Assembly (NCBI GenBank): GCA_964446485.1
Contig: CAYUOU010000008.1
Span: 13,378 to 77,377, forward strand
Direction: 5' to 3'
From: JBDRRP01 sp964446485
GTDB lineage: Bacteria > Desulfobacterota > Desulfobacteria > Desulfobacterales > JBDRRP01
Length of the DNA stretch: 64,000 nt
Of the stretch, positions 30,762 to 39,300 are shown piece after piece. Position numbers and translations under genes: made by a program. Each line of letters starts with the position of its first letter. Within the stretch, counting starts at the first letter, position 1. The notes under the pieces are model-generated. The model worked only from the letters and a program-made list of their open reading frames with translations, did no database searches and had not been told where the DNA came from.

Positions 30762-32312
30762 ATGCTGCGCGTATTTCAAAACGACATCCTGGACCCGGAG
30801 CAATTCGTCGTGACGCTGGAGCTGGTGCCGGGACGGGAGTCCACCGGCCGTGTTGTGGACACCGTGATGGGTGTTGCCACTGACGCCTTTTCCGACGGTC
30901 GGGTGTCCGCGGTGTCCATGACGGACAATCCCGGCGGCAATCCGTCTCTAAGCCCGGATGCCATCGGCCATCGAATATTTTCCATCGGCATGGACGTCAT
31001 CGTGCATTTCACCTGCCGCGACATGAACCGGGCGGGGATGGAAAGCCGGGCCCTTCAGCTGGCCATGATGGGGATGAAGAATATTCTGGCGCTGACCGGA
31101 GACTACGCGGGGCAGGGTTTCGGCGGGCAGGGTGCCCCGGTGTTTGACCTTGATTCCGTGACGGTTCAGATTATGCTGGAACTCATCAGCGGGCGGATCA
31201 AGGCCGCCGGTGACCCCGACGGCTTTTTCACCGGTTGCGCCGTTTCCCCCTTCAAGCGCACCGAGGGGGAAACCTTTGCCCAGTACGCCAAGCTGAGCCG
31301 CAAGGTGGCGGCGGGCGCCAAGTTTGTCATCACGCAGCTTGGCTATGACGCCGGCAAATTCCATGAACTCATGGGCATTCAGGCCCGGATGGGCATCGAC
31401 GTGCCGACCCTGGGGTCCGTTTACCTGCTCACCCCCGGTGCGGCGCGCATGATGAATCTGGGGCGCGTGCCGGGCGCGGTGGTTTCCGACAAACTCCTTC
31501 ACACCGTTGAAAAGGAGTGGGCGGATAAAAAGGCGGGAAGGGACGCGGCCGTAGAACGAGCGGCACGGCTGGGCGCCGTTCTCCGGGGGCTGGGATATCG
31601 GGGGATCCACATCGGGGGCGTTCATAAACAGTTTGATACGGTTGGACGCATCCTGGATCGCATGGAAGTGATCAAGAACGACTGGCGGCACTTCATTCCC
31701 TTTTTCAACAACCCGCAGCCCGGTGGGTTTTACGCTTTTCGTGAACCGCCCCCGGCAGCGGTGACCACGACCCGGTTCGGAGAGTGTCGGCCAACACTTT
31801 CAGGGGCAGATCGTGCACTGTATGCCTTTCTGGCCGGATCGCACCGGATCTTCTTCAATTTTGATGCGCCCTTTGCACCGGTGTTTCGCGCCTTGTGTGC
31901 CCGATTGACCAATGGATTCTGGGGGCGGTTGTTTTTTCACTTGGCCGAGCACCCCGTCAAGCGATTGTTGCTGGGCTGCCGACAGTGCGGCGACTGCGCC
32001 ATCCAGCACGTGGGGTTTCTCTGCCCTGAGTCCGGGTGCCCCAAACACACACGAAACGGCGCCTGCGGCGGGAGCAGAGACAGCATGTGCGAAGTGAACC
32101 CGGATCGGCCCTGTGTGTGGTTTCGGGCCCACAACCGGTGGGCGGCGGAAGGAAAAGCGAAGGAGATGTGCAATGGGTGTGTGCCGCCGCGCATGTGGGA
32201 GCTCGACCGCACCAGTTCGTGGATCAACTTTCATCTGCGCCGGGACCATCACAGCGCCGGCTCTGAAATTGCCCACTTCTGCCGGGAGACGACGTGCCGC
32301 CTCATCGCGTAA
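30762..32312 (+). CDS. Methylenetetrahydrofolate reductase fused to a MetV-like C-terminal domain
   Basis: Protein of 516 residues. Residues about 10-300 form the MTHFR TIM barrel (FVVTLELVPGRES, AVSMTDNPGG, NILALTGDYAGQG, KFVITQLGYDA), which reduces 5,10-methylene- to 5-methyl-tetrahydrofolate. Residues about 390-510 are the MTHFR_C/MetV domain with a cysteine cluster (CRQCGDC, CPESGCPK, GACGGSRDSMCEV, RPCVW). In acetogens MetV is a separate subunit, so this is a fusion, suited to the methyl branch of the Wood-Ljungdahl pathway run either way in sulfate reducers. The ATG at 30762 begins the conserved barrel; longer in-frame starts have no homologous sequence. Confidence 0.92.
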   Translation: MLRVFQNDILDPEQFVVTLELVPGRESTGRVVDTVMGVATDAFSDGRVSAVSMTDNPGGNPSLSPDAIGHRIFSIGMDVIVHFTCRDMNRAGMESRALQLAMMGMKNILALTGDYAGQGFGGQGAPVFDLDSVTVQIMLELISGRIKAAGDPDGFFTGCAVSPFKRTEGETFAQYAKLSRKVAAGAKFVITQLGYDAGKFHELMGIQARMGIDVPTLGSVYLLTPGAARMMNLGRVPGAVVSDKLLHTVEKEWADKKAGRDAAVERAARLGAVLRGLGYRGIHIGGVHKQFDTVGRILDRMEVIKNDWRHFIPFFNNPQPGGFYAFREPPPAAVTTTRFGECRPTLSGADRALYAFLAGSHRIFFNFDAPFAPVFRALCARLTNGFWGRLFFHLAEHPVKRLLLGCRQCGDCAIQHVGFLCPESGCPKHTRNGACGGSRDSMCEVNPDRPCVWFRAHNRWAAEGKAKEMCNGCVPPRMWELDRTSSWINFHLRRDHHSAGSEIAHFCRETTCRLIA

Positions 32313-32363
32313 GAAAAGAAAAGGGCAGACGCACCCTTTCAGACCCCTTCAGGAGCAACGGCA

Positions 32364-33272
32364 ATGGGAAAAACGGTTACCGCGGGCTGGATCACGCAGG
32401 CCATTGAGGCATTTATCGCCACGGCGCCCGAGAACACCATGGACACCGGTGATGGTGAGCCGGCGTGGGACTCGGCCCTGGTGGGTTTTGCTTCCGGCGC
32501 CGATCAGATTTGGCAGCAGTACAAGGAATATGTCGGCGCCTTTCATTGGACGCCCTGGGAGGTTTTCAACCAGCACCGGCCGGAGAGCAATGCCAGTGCG
32601 GACCAATTGACCGTCATTTCCTGGGTCCTCCCCCAGCGAGAGGCCGTGCGACAGGCCAACCGCCGATCACGCAAGTACCCCGCCGAAGCGTGGGCGCGGA
32701 TCAGGGTTTACGGTGAAGCATTCAACGCCGCACTGCGGCAGCACGTGGTGACATGTTTGTCGCAGACCGGACACGCCGCGGTCGCCCCGATGCTGACACC
32801 CAACTGGACCATCGTCCAATCGAGGCGATTCTCTTATGCGTCTTCCTGGTCGGAACGCCATGCCGCCTATGCCGCCGGCCTGGGGACCTTCGGCCTCTGT
32901 GATGGACTCATCACGGCCAGGGGCAAAGCCATGCGAACCGGATCGGTGGTCGCCAAATTGGCCATCGCCCCCACCCCGCGACCTTATACCGATCACCACG
33001 CCTACTGCCTATATTATACCAACGGAAACTGCGGAAAATGCATTGACCGCTGTCCCGTTCGCGCCATCTCCGGCGCCGGGCACGACAAGGAGAAGTGCCG
33101 GCAGCATTTGGCCCGCTCAAGCGCATATGTGAAGCGAGCCTATCGGTTCGAGGGATACGGGTGCGGTCTATGCCAGGTGGGCGTTCCCTGCGAGGCGGGC
33201 ATACCGGTCAAGGCCGCGAGGGAAGCGCTGGAACGCGGTGAATTGCCGCCACCCCCGCCGCCGCTGGCTTGA
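32364..33272 (+). CDS. QueG-like Fe-S protein (epoxyqueuosine reductase-related)
   Basis: Protein of 302 residues with a C-terminal pair of 4Fe-4S motifs, CGKCIDRCPVRAI and a second C-x2-C-x4-C set in GYGCGLCQVGVPCE (normal CP lost in part). The N-terminal half resembles COG1600 proteins (QueG and reductive-dehalogenase relatives), including ERHAAYAAGLGTFGLCDGLIT. Cobalamin binding, known for QueG, cannot be confirmed. The ATG follows AGGAGCAACGGCA. It lies 51 bp after the MetF-MetV gene, so electron transfer or corrinoid chemistry in one-carbon metabolism is a possible link. Confidence 0.8.
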   Translation: MGKTVTAGWITQAIEAFIATAPENTMDTGDGEPAWDSALVGFASGADQIWQQYKEYVGAFHWTPWEVFNQHRPESNASADQLTVISWVLPQREAVRQANRRSRKYPAEAWARIRVYGEAFNAALRQHVVTCLSQTGHAAVAPMLTPNWTIVQSRRFSYASSWSERHAAYAAGLGTFGLCDGLITARGKAMRTGSVVAKLAIAPTPRPYTDHHAYCLYYTNGNCGKCIDRCPVRAISGAGHDKEKCRQHLARSSAYVKRAYRFEGYGCGLCQVGVPCEAGIPVKAAREALERGELPPPPPPLA

Positions 33273-33288
33273 CCCCGTTTTACCCCCC

Positions 33289-34992
33289 CTACAGGTGGTA
33301 CATGGTCTTTTTCCGCCAGAGGGTCACGCGGGAAATGCCCAGGGCCTTGGCGGCCGCGGTCTGGTTGCCGTCGTGCTCGTCCAACGCGTCGGCAATGGCC
33401 CGACGTTCCTTGGCCAGCTTTCGTTCGCGACCGGATGGGAGCGGCCCTGCGGGGCCATGATCGACCGGCGATGATGCGGCTTCTGGAACGATGACGTTGA
33501 GCGGAAAGCAATCGGGGAAGATTTCGGACCCCGTACTCATGGCGAGGGCATGCTCGATGGCATTTTCCAGTTCACGGATGTTGCCGGGCCAGTGATAGCG
33601 GTGCAGCATTTGCTGACTGGCGAGATTGAGTTTCTTGGGATGTCTGGGGTCTTTTTTCTGGTGTTTGCGGATGAAATGATTGGCCAAGGTGAAGATATCT
33701 TGTGACCGATCCCTCAGGGGGGGGATCGTCAGGGGGATTACCGCCACCCGGTAGTAAAGGTCCAGGCGAAAGGCGCCTTGCCGCGCCACAGCCGGCAGGT
33801 CGTGGTTGGTGGCGCAGATGATGCGAACGTCTACCGGATAGGAGCGGTCCGATCCCACCGGCCGAACCTCCCGCTCCTGAAGTGCGCGCAACAGCTTGAC
33901 TTGCATGGCCTTGTCCAGTTCACCAATTTCATCCAGAAACAGCGTGCCCTCCTGGGCTTCCCGGAAAAGCCCGGCCCGATCGGAAATGGCCCCGGTAAAC
34001 GCGCCTTTCACGTGCCCGAACAATTCTGACTCTATGAGTGCCTCCGGCAGCGCGCCGCAATTGACGGAAACAAATGGGTTTTCCTTACGGTGGCTTTGGG
34101 CGTGAATCGCCCGGGCCGCCACCTCTTTGCCCACACCGGTCTCCCCCATGATCAAAACGCTCGAATCCACTTCCGCACACCGGAGAATCGTTTCGAAAAC
34201 CAGTTGCATCCTTTTGCCGGAGCCGATCATCTCTGTCTGCAATGCGTTGCGCCGCAGTTGCCGCCGGAAGTGGAACAGCTCCCGCTCCCGTTCGGCCAAG
34301 CGGATGTTATCGGTGATGTCGGTGAGGGTTTCGGCGTGGGCAAACAAACGCCCCGTGTGGTCGTAGATCGGACGGATTTCTCCCACGAACTGGCGATTCT
34401 GGCCCGCCACCGTCAATTCCAGCTTGACCGGGCCTACGGTATCAAGGGGCAGCATGGGCGTTTCACGGCTTGTATGCAGGGCCGTGCTTTCGGCGTTGCC
34501 AAACATGAAGCACCCCCGATCATCGAAGATGGATACGCCGTCCCGGATGCCGAAAAGAATGCTTTGAAGCATTTTCTTTTCCTTCTCCAGGTCATCGCGG
34601 ATCCGTTTTTGTTCGCTCACATCCACGAGCAGTACGTTGGCCGAGGCCGGCCGCCCCTCGGTGGTGTGATTGATGGACAGGTGAAAGAGCACCGGAATTT
34701 TTTCCATGTGTTGGCGACCGTACACATAGAGCTCAAATTGAAGGGACTCCGCTTCGCCGTTGATGAGACGCATGACGATCTTTTCTACCTTGATGCGCTC
34801 TTCTCCACTGATCAGCGTGAGCATGTTCTTGCCGATCATGTTGTCTCGCTTGGCACCGGTAAGTTTCAGAAAGGTCTCGTTGACATCCTGCAGGATGAAA
34901 TCGAGATCTACCAGCCAGTAGCTGATTTTCAGGTAATCCAGGATGCGCTTCAGGTTGTCGTTTTCGGCCGGCGACAGAGGGTGTCGTTTCAT
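33289..34992 (-). CDS. Sigma54-dependent activator with PAS sensor domains
   Basis: Cytosolic bacterial enhancer-binding protein of 567 residues. Two PAS-like domains (residues about 10-130, with a DVSEQKRIRDDLEKEKKML linker, and about 140-240) precede the AAA+ domain. That domain has Walker A GETGVGKE, the sigma54-contact loop GAFTGA, Walker B TLFLDEIGEL and the R-finger region YHWPGNIRELENAIEHAL. A Fis-type helix-turn-helix closes the protein (NQTAAAKALGISRVTLWRK). It diverges from the acyl-CoA carboxylase operon, whose upstream region holds a -24/-12 promoter and a palindromic enhancer, so it very likely activates that operon when its PAS domains sense substrate. Confidence 0.95.
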   Translation of the reverse strand: MKRHPLSPAENDNLKRILDYLKISYWLVDLDFILQDVNETFLKLTGAKRDNMIGKNMLTLISGEERIKVEKIVMRLINGEAESLQFELYVYGRQHMEKIPVLFHLSINHTTEGRPASANVLLVDVSEQKRIRDDLEKEKKMLQSILFGIRDGVSIFDDRGCFMFGNAESTALHTSRETPMLPLDTVGPVKLELTVAGQNRQFVGEIRPIYDHTGRLFAHAETLTDITDNIRLAERERELFHFRRQLRRNALQTEMIGSGKRMQLVFETILRCAEVDSSVLIMGETGVGKEVAARAIHAQSHRKENPFVSVNCGALPEALIESELFGHVKGAFTGAISDRAGLFREAQEGTLFLDEIGELDKAMQVKLLRALQEREVRPVGSDRSYPVDVRIICATNHDLPAVARQGAFRLDLYYRVAVIPLTIPPLRDRSQDIFTLANHFIRKHQKKDPRHPKKLNLASQQMLHRYHWPGNIRELENAIEHALAMSTGSEIFPDCFPLNVIVPEAASSPVDHGPAGPLPSGRERKLAKERRAIADALDEHDGNQTAAAKALGISRVTLWRKKTMYHL

Positions 34993-35024
34993 GAAGACGC
35001 CTTGATGTTTTCCGAATTCGTTTC

Positions 35025-35044
35025 AACGATGTTGCAACATTGTT
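35025..35044. promoter_or_regulatory. Candidate upstream activating sequence (enhancer) for the sigma54 activator
   Basis: A 20-bp near-perfect palindrome, AACGATGTTGC followed by AACATTGTT, matches in 9 of 10 base pairs and is centred on TGTTGCAACA. It lies about 90-110 bp upstream of the -24 element at 35135 and just before the activator's own gene. That is the usual distance for an enhancer site bound by a Fis-type activator. Confidence 0.6.
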
Positions 35045-35134
35045 CACACTATTTGAAACAATTCGAGTTGTCAATAAATCCAGACCATCAGAATAATAAT
35101 GTAAAATCAATAAGGTGAGCGCCCGCAGAACAAC

Positions 35135-35150
35135 TGGCACCATTCTTGTT
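35135..35150 (+). promoter_or_regulatory. Sigma54 (-24/-12) promoter of the acyl-CoA carboxylase operon
   Basis: TGGCAC (35135-35140), five bases and TTGTT (35146-35150) match the sigma54 consensus TGGCAC-N5-TTGCA with one change (GC to GT at -12). It lies about 120 bp upstream of the first gene, downstream of the palindrome at 35025 and beside a sigma54 activator gene. Confidence 0.65.
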
Positions 35151-35266
35151 GCGTTTGCCCACTGCGCCGGCCTCTGTCGCCGACATCGCCTGTCAGATAG
35201 CCCTCCACCAACAGGAACCATGCACATCCCCCTTGCCGGAGATGCAGCAGGAGAGGATTCACCGGA

Positions 35267-36883
35267 ATGACCGTGATCGAAACCCAGATCGATACCCGAT
35301 CGGATGCTTATCGGGAAAACTACGACACGATGGCGGAGCTCGTGGGGGACTTGAATGCGGAATTGAAAAAGTCATTGGAAGCGCGTTCGGAAAAATCCCT
35401 GAATCGGCTCAAGGAAACGGGCAAACTGTCCGTGCCGAAGAAACTGGCCCTGCTTCTCGACCCGAACACCCCCTTTCTCGAGATCGGTCCCCTTGCCGCC
35501 AAGGGGATGTACGATGGCAAGATCCACAAGGCCGGCGTCATCATCGGCATCGGTGTCGTGGCCGGCAGAGAAGTACTGGTGTTTGCCAATGACCCCACCA
35601 TCAAGGGCGGCGCCTCCTACCCCATGACCGTAAAAAAATCGCTTCGCGGCCAGACCATCGCCATGGAGAACCGACTGCCCATGGTCAATCTGTTGGATTC
35701 CGCCGGTGCGTTTCTGCCGATGCAATCCGAAATTTTCCCAGACGCCGACGATGGCGGCCGCGTTTTTTACAACCAGGCCCGCATGAGCAAGATGGGCATC
35801 CCCCAGATCACCGCGGTCATGGGGCTTTGTACCGCTGGCGGTGCCTATATACCGGCCATGAGCGATGAGGTGGTCCACGTGCGGGGCCACGGTGCGATAT
35901 TCCTTGGCGGGCCACCGCTGGTCAAAGCGGCCACGGGGGAAGAAGTCTCGGCGGACGAGCTGGGTGGCGCGGAGTTGCACTGTGCGGAATCGGGCGTTTC
36001 GGACTATTACGCCGATGACGACGCCCACGCCATAGAGATTATGCGGCAGATCGTTTCGCACTTGCCGGAAACACCAAAGACGCGGCTGACGAACCGGGTC
36101 CCGGCACCGCCAATCTATGACTCCAAAGAGATTTACGGCATTGTGCCCAGGGACATTGCCGCCCCTTACGATATCCGGGAGGTCATCGCCCGCATTGTGG
36201 ACGGCAGTGAATTCATCGAGTTCAAGGAAATGTACGGCGCGACCTTGGTCTGCGGGGTTGCCCACATCCATGGCTACCCGGTGGGCATCCTTGGCAACAA
36301 CGGGATACTCTTCTCCGAAAGTGCCTTGAAGGGGACCCAGTTCATCCAGTTGTGCGACCGCCGTCAAATCCCCCTGGTTTTTTTGCAGAACATCACCGGC
36401 TTCATCATCGGTCGCGACTACGAGCGCGGCGGCATAACCAAGAACGGCCACAAGATGGTCAATGCCGTCTCCACGGCCACGGTGCCCAAATTCACGATCA
36501 TGGTGGGCGCCTCCTTTGGCGCCGGCAACTACGCCATGTGCGGCCGTGCCTACAGCCCGCGGTTTCTCTGGACATGGCCCAACCACCAGATCGGTGTGAT
36601 GGGCGGGCAGCAGGCGGCCGACGTCCTGATCACCCTGCAAAACGACCAGCGGGCCAGGGCAGGTCAGCCGCCCCTCACCGATGAAGAAGTGGCCTTTATC
36701 CGGGAGCCGGTCACCGAAGCGGCCCTGAAAGAGGGCAATGCGTATCACAGCACGGCCAATCTTTGGGATGACGGCATTATCGATCCGGCAAAGACCCGTG
36801 ATGTTCTCGGGTTGAGCATTTCCGCCGCCCTTAATGCGCCTATTCGGGACGACCTCCCGGGTTATGGCATTTTCAGGATGTAA
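35267..36883 (+). CDS. Acyl-CoA carboxylase carboxyltransferase (beta) subunit, MCC/GCC type
   Basis: Biotin-dependent carboxyltransferase of 538 residues, full length for methylcrotonyl- and geranyl-CoA carboxylase beta subunits (LiuB/AtuC). Conserved blocks are GGASYPMTVKKSLRGQTIA, LVDSAGAFLP-like LLDSAGAFLPMQSE, AVMGLCTAGGAYIPAMSDE, GGPPLVKAATGEEVSADELGG and, in the second half, LQNITGFIIGRDYE and SFGAGNYAMCGRAYSPRF. The exact acyl-CoA cannot be read from sequence. It is the first gene of the sigma54-controlled operon, with GGAGAGG upstream of the ATG. A 120-bp palindromic element separates it from the biotin carboxylase gene. Confidence 0.95.
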   Translation: MTVIETQIDTRSDAYRENYDTMAELVGDLNAELKKSLEARSEKSLNRLKETGKLSVPKKLALLLDPNTPFLEIGPLAAKGMYDGKIHKAGVIIGIGVVAGREVLVFANDPTIKGGASYPMTVKKSLRGQTIAMENRLPMVNLLDSAGAFLPMQSEIFPDADDGGRVFYNQARMSKMGIPQITAVMGLCTAGGAYIPAMSDEVVHVRGHGAIFLGGPPLVKAATGEEVSADELGGAELHCAESGVSDYYADDDAHAIEIMRQIVSHLPETPKTRLTNRVPAPPIYDSKEIYGIVPRDIAAPYDIREVIARIVDGSEFIEFKEMYGATLVCGVAHIHGYPVGILGNNGILFSESALKGTQFIQLCDRRQIPLVFLQNITGFIIGRDYERGGITKNGHKMVNAVSTATVPKFTIMVGASFGAGNYAMCGRAYSPRFLWTWPNHQIGVMGGQQAADVLITLQNDQRARAGQPPLTDEEVAFIREPVTEAALKEGNAYHSTANLWDDGIIDPAKTRDVLGLSISAALNAPIRDDLPGYGIFRM

Positions 36884-36885
36884 CT

Positions 36886-37005
36886 CGGCTCCGTAAAAAG
36901 CCCGATATCTGCGTTACGCGCATCCCTCGTCATTGCGGCGTACCATGCGTACGCCGCAGTCCTCGGGATTCGCAAGCCTTGATATCGAACCTTTTACGGA
37001 ACCGT
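36886..37005. repeat. 120-bp imperfect palindromic element (REP/MITE-like)
   Basis: Two arms of about 57 bp are inverted copies of each other with scattered mismatches. The outer ends read CGGCTCCGTAAAA and TTTTACGGAACCG, both arms contain GATATC, and the centre is a perfect 10-bp stem TGCGGCGTAC / GTACGCCGCA around CATGC. It begins 3 bp after the carboxyltransferase stop, inside the operon. As RNA it would fold into one long hairpin. It has no ORF, consistent with a non-autonomous repeat. Confidence 0.75.
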
Positions 37006-37050
37006 CTGGGATGCAACGTTTTGCGCCGCCATCAATGTAAAGGAAATTGC

Positions 37051-38541
37051 ATGTTTAAGAAAATACTGGTTGCCAATCGCGGTGAGATCGCCCTTCGCAT
37101 AATGCGCACCTGCCGGGAGATGGGCATTGGCACCGTGGCCGTCCATTCTGACGCTGACGCGGCGGCACTGCACACACTCAGCGCCGACGAAGCGTTTCAT
37201 ATCGGCCCGGCCGAACCGGCCCAAAGCTATTTAAGTATGGCGCGTGTCATCGATGCCGCACGGCGTACCGGTGCCGAGGCCATACATCCGGGCTATGGTT
37301 TTTTGGCGGAAAATGCCGAATTCGCCAAGCAATGCGACACGGCGGGCATTGTCTTCATCGGACCACCGGCGCAGGTGATCCAAGACTTGGGAGACAAAAT
37401 CAAGGCTCGGGAGATCATGCGGCATGGTGGGGTGCCGGTGATTCCCGGCATGAGCGCAGCGGCGAGCGAGCCTGCCGAGCTGGCGACCCACGCCGAAGCC
37501 ATCGGCTATCCGGTCCTCATCAAGGCCTCGGCCGGCGGCGGTGGCAAGGGAATGCGTATCGTAGCAGCGCCGGCCGACCTCGCCAATGCCTGCGAAGCGG
37601 CCTCACGGGAAGCCGACGCCGCCTTCGGCAGCGGCGTTGTTTATCTGGAGAAGTATCTGGTTAAATCCCGGCATGTGGAGATTCAGATTCTTGCCGACGG
37701 CCATGGCAATGCCATTCACCTTTTCGAGCGGGAATGCTCCATCCAGCGGCGGTATCAGAAGATCATCGAAGAGACACCCAGCCCGGCGCTCACGCCGGAC
37801 CTGCGCGACGCCATGGGACGCGCCGCGGTGGCGGCTGCGCGGGCATCGGGCTATGTGAATGCGGGCACCGTGGAATTCATTCTGGGCCCGGAAGGCGAAT
37901 TTTACTTTCTCGAAGTCAACACGCGGCTTCAGGTGGAGCACCCCATCACGGAAATGATCACCGGCGTGGATCTGGTGCGCCATCAGATTGAAATTGCCGC
38001 GGGGAGCCCGTTGCGCATCGCCCAGGAAGACCTCTTTGCCCGTGGACATGCCATCGAGTGCCGCATTTACGCCGAGGACCCGGAGCAGCGATTTCTCCCA
38101 TCACCGGGAAGGATCGTCTTTCTCCAGGAGCCGGCGGGACCCGGCATCCGGAACGACTGCGGCGTGTATGGCGGATGCGATGTCCCCGTGGAATACGACC
38201 CCATCCTCTCCAAACTGGTGGTTCATGCCGAAAACCGTGAACTGGCCATCCAGCGGATGATCCGCGCGTTGGAATCCTATGCCATTCTCGGGGTGAAAAC
38301 ACCCATCGGGTTTCTTATCGATGTCATTTCTTCGCAGCCCTTTAAAGACGGAGAGACCACCACCGATTTCATCGATGTGCATTTTGGAGACTGGTCGCCG
38401 GATCGCGGCGGTCTGGATCTGGCCGTCCTTGCCCATGCCGCCGATGCCATGGCGCCGAAGGGTTTCGGGCCCCAGGTCGCCGGGGTGGCTAAAAGGCTCC
38501 ATGTCGGCCCCTGGCAGGCTCTGGGACACTGGCGGCATTGA
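37051..38541 (+). CDS. Acyl-CoA carboxylase biotin carboxylase (alpha) subunit
   Basis: ATP-grasp enzyme of 496 residues that carboxylates biotin with bicarbonate. Motifs are KILVANRGEIALRIMR, HPGYGFLAEN, the ATP loop KASAGGGGKGMRIV, ERECSIQRRYQKIIEE and the catalytic EVNTRLQVEH. The biotin carboxyl carrier domain found in fused LiuD/AtuF alpha subunits is absent and encoded separately at 38712. The ATG at 37051 follows AAAGGAAATTGC; an upstream in-frame codon at 36979 lies in the repeat and is rejected. Confidence 0.95.
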   Translation: MFKKILVANRGEIALRIMRTCREMGIGTVAVHSDADAAALHTLSADEAFHIGPAEPAQSYLSMARVIDAARRTGAEAIHPGYGFLAENAEFAKQCDTAGIVFIGPPAQVIQDLGDKIKAREIMRHGGVPVIPGMSAAASEPAELATHAEAIGYPVLIKASAGGGGKGMRIVAAPADLANACEAASREADAAFGSGVVYLEKYLVKSRHVEIQILADGHGNAIHLFERECSIQRRYQKIIEETPSPALTPDLRDAMGRAAVAAARASGYVNAGTVEFILGPEGEFYFLEVNTRLQVEHPITEMITGVDLVRHQIEIAAGSPLRIAQEDLFARGHAIECRIYAEDPEQRFLPSPGRIVFLQEPAGPGIRNDCGVYGGCDVPVEYDPILSKLVVHAENRELAIQRMIRALESYAILGVKTPIGFLIDVISSQPFKDGETTTDFIDVHFGDWSPDRGGLDLAVLAHAADAMAPKGFGPQVAGVAKRLHVGPWQALGHWRH

Positions 38542-38711
38542 CATTGGACACACCCTCCGGGACCGGTACATATCGGGTCGCACGGGCTATTCTCGTTCAG
38601 GCGGGATCACCGCTGACCACGGGATACAAAATGACCCAAACAATGCCGGAAACCGCTCTCGGAAGTTGACGACTACCAAACAGGCTGCCTACACACGTGG
38701 AGACCCACACC

Positions 38712-39233
38712 GTGGAATACAAGCTCAAACACAATGAAGACATGATTGCGCTATCCGTCAAATCCGACGGCGAGGCCCGGTTCACGGCGGTTATCGGGGA
38801 AACGTCATTCGACGTGGCGTACCGTCGGATTTCCAATCACGAGATTCACCTGACCGTCGACGGTCGGCAAGTCGCGGCTTTCGTGGCCGATACGCCGGAT
38901 GGCACGGCCGTGATGGTAAAGGGCCGTGCTTGGCTACTCCAGGAGGCTCCCGCGCGAGGCGCCCGCCCCGGGAAGGGGCTGAAGGGCGGCCCTTTGACGG
39001 TGAGCCCCCCCATGCCCGCGGTGGTCACCAAGATTCTGGTTGCCGAGGGCGAAACCGTAGAAAAAGGCCAGGGCGTGGTGGTGGTGTCCGCCATGAAAAT
39101 GGATACGACGCTGGCGGCACCCTTTGACGGCGTGGTTGCCCGCATCAACGTGGCCGAGGGCGACAAAGTCACCCCCAAACAGGTGCTGGTGGATATCACG
39201 CCGGTGCCTGCCAATGAATCGGCTGAACCTTAG
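38712..39233 (+). CDS. Biotin carboxyl carrier subunit
   Basis: Protein of 173 residues. The C-terminal biotinyl domain (about 97-168) has the biotin-lysine motif SAMKMD with Lys129. The N-terminal 90 residues form a beta-rich domain as in propionyl- or methylcrotonyl-CoA carboxylase alpha linkers (BT-like). A GTG start at 38712 is supported by GGAG eight bases upstream; another GTG at 38697 is possible. It completes a three-gene carboxylase with 35267 and 37051. Confidence 0.92.
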   Translation: MEYKLKHNEDMIALSVKSDGEARFTAVIGETSFDVAYRRISNHEIHLTVDGRQVAAFVADTPDGTAVMVKGRAWLLQEAPARGARPGKGLKGGPLTVSPPMPAVVTKILVAEGETVEKGQGVVVVSAMKMDTTLAAPFDGVVARINVAEGDKVTPKQVLVDITPVPANESAEP

Positions 39234-39300
39234 ACCGGCTGTTGAAAAAAAATATTGCGCTTGGCTATATGGCATTCAATCGGAGAAAGGAGACCCGGAT

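Noticed and set aside
35372..36748. 458-residue minus-strand frame opposite the carboxyltransferase gene
   Set aside because: Antisense shadow of a well-supported enzyme.
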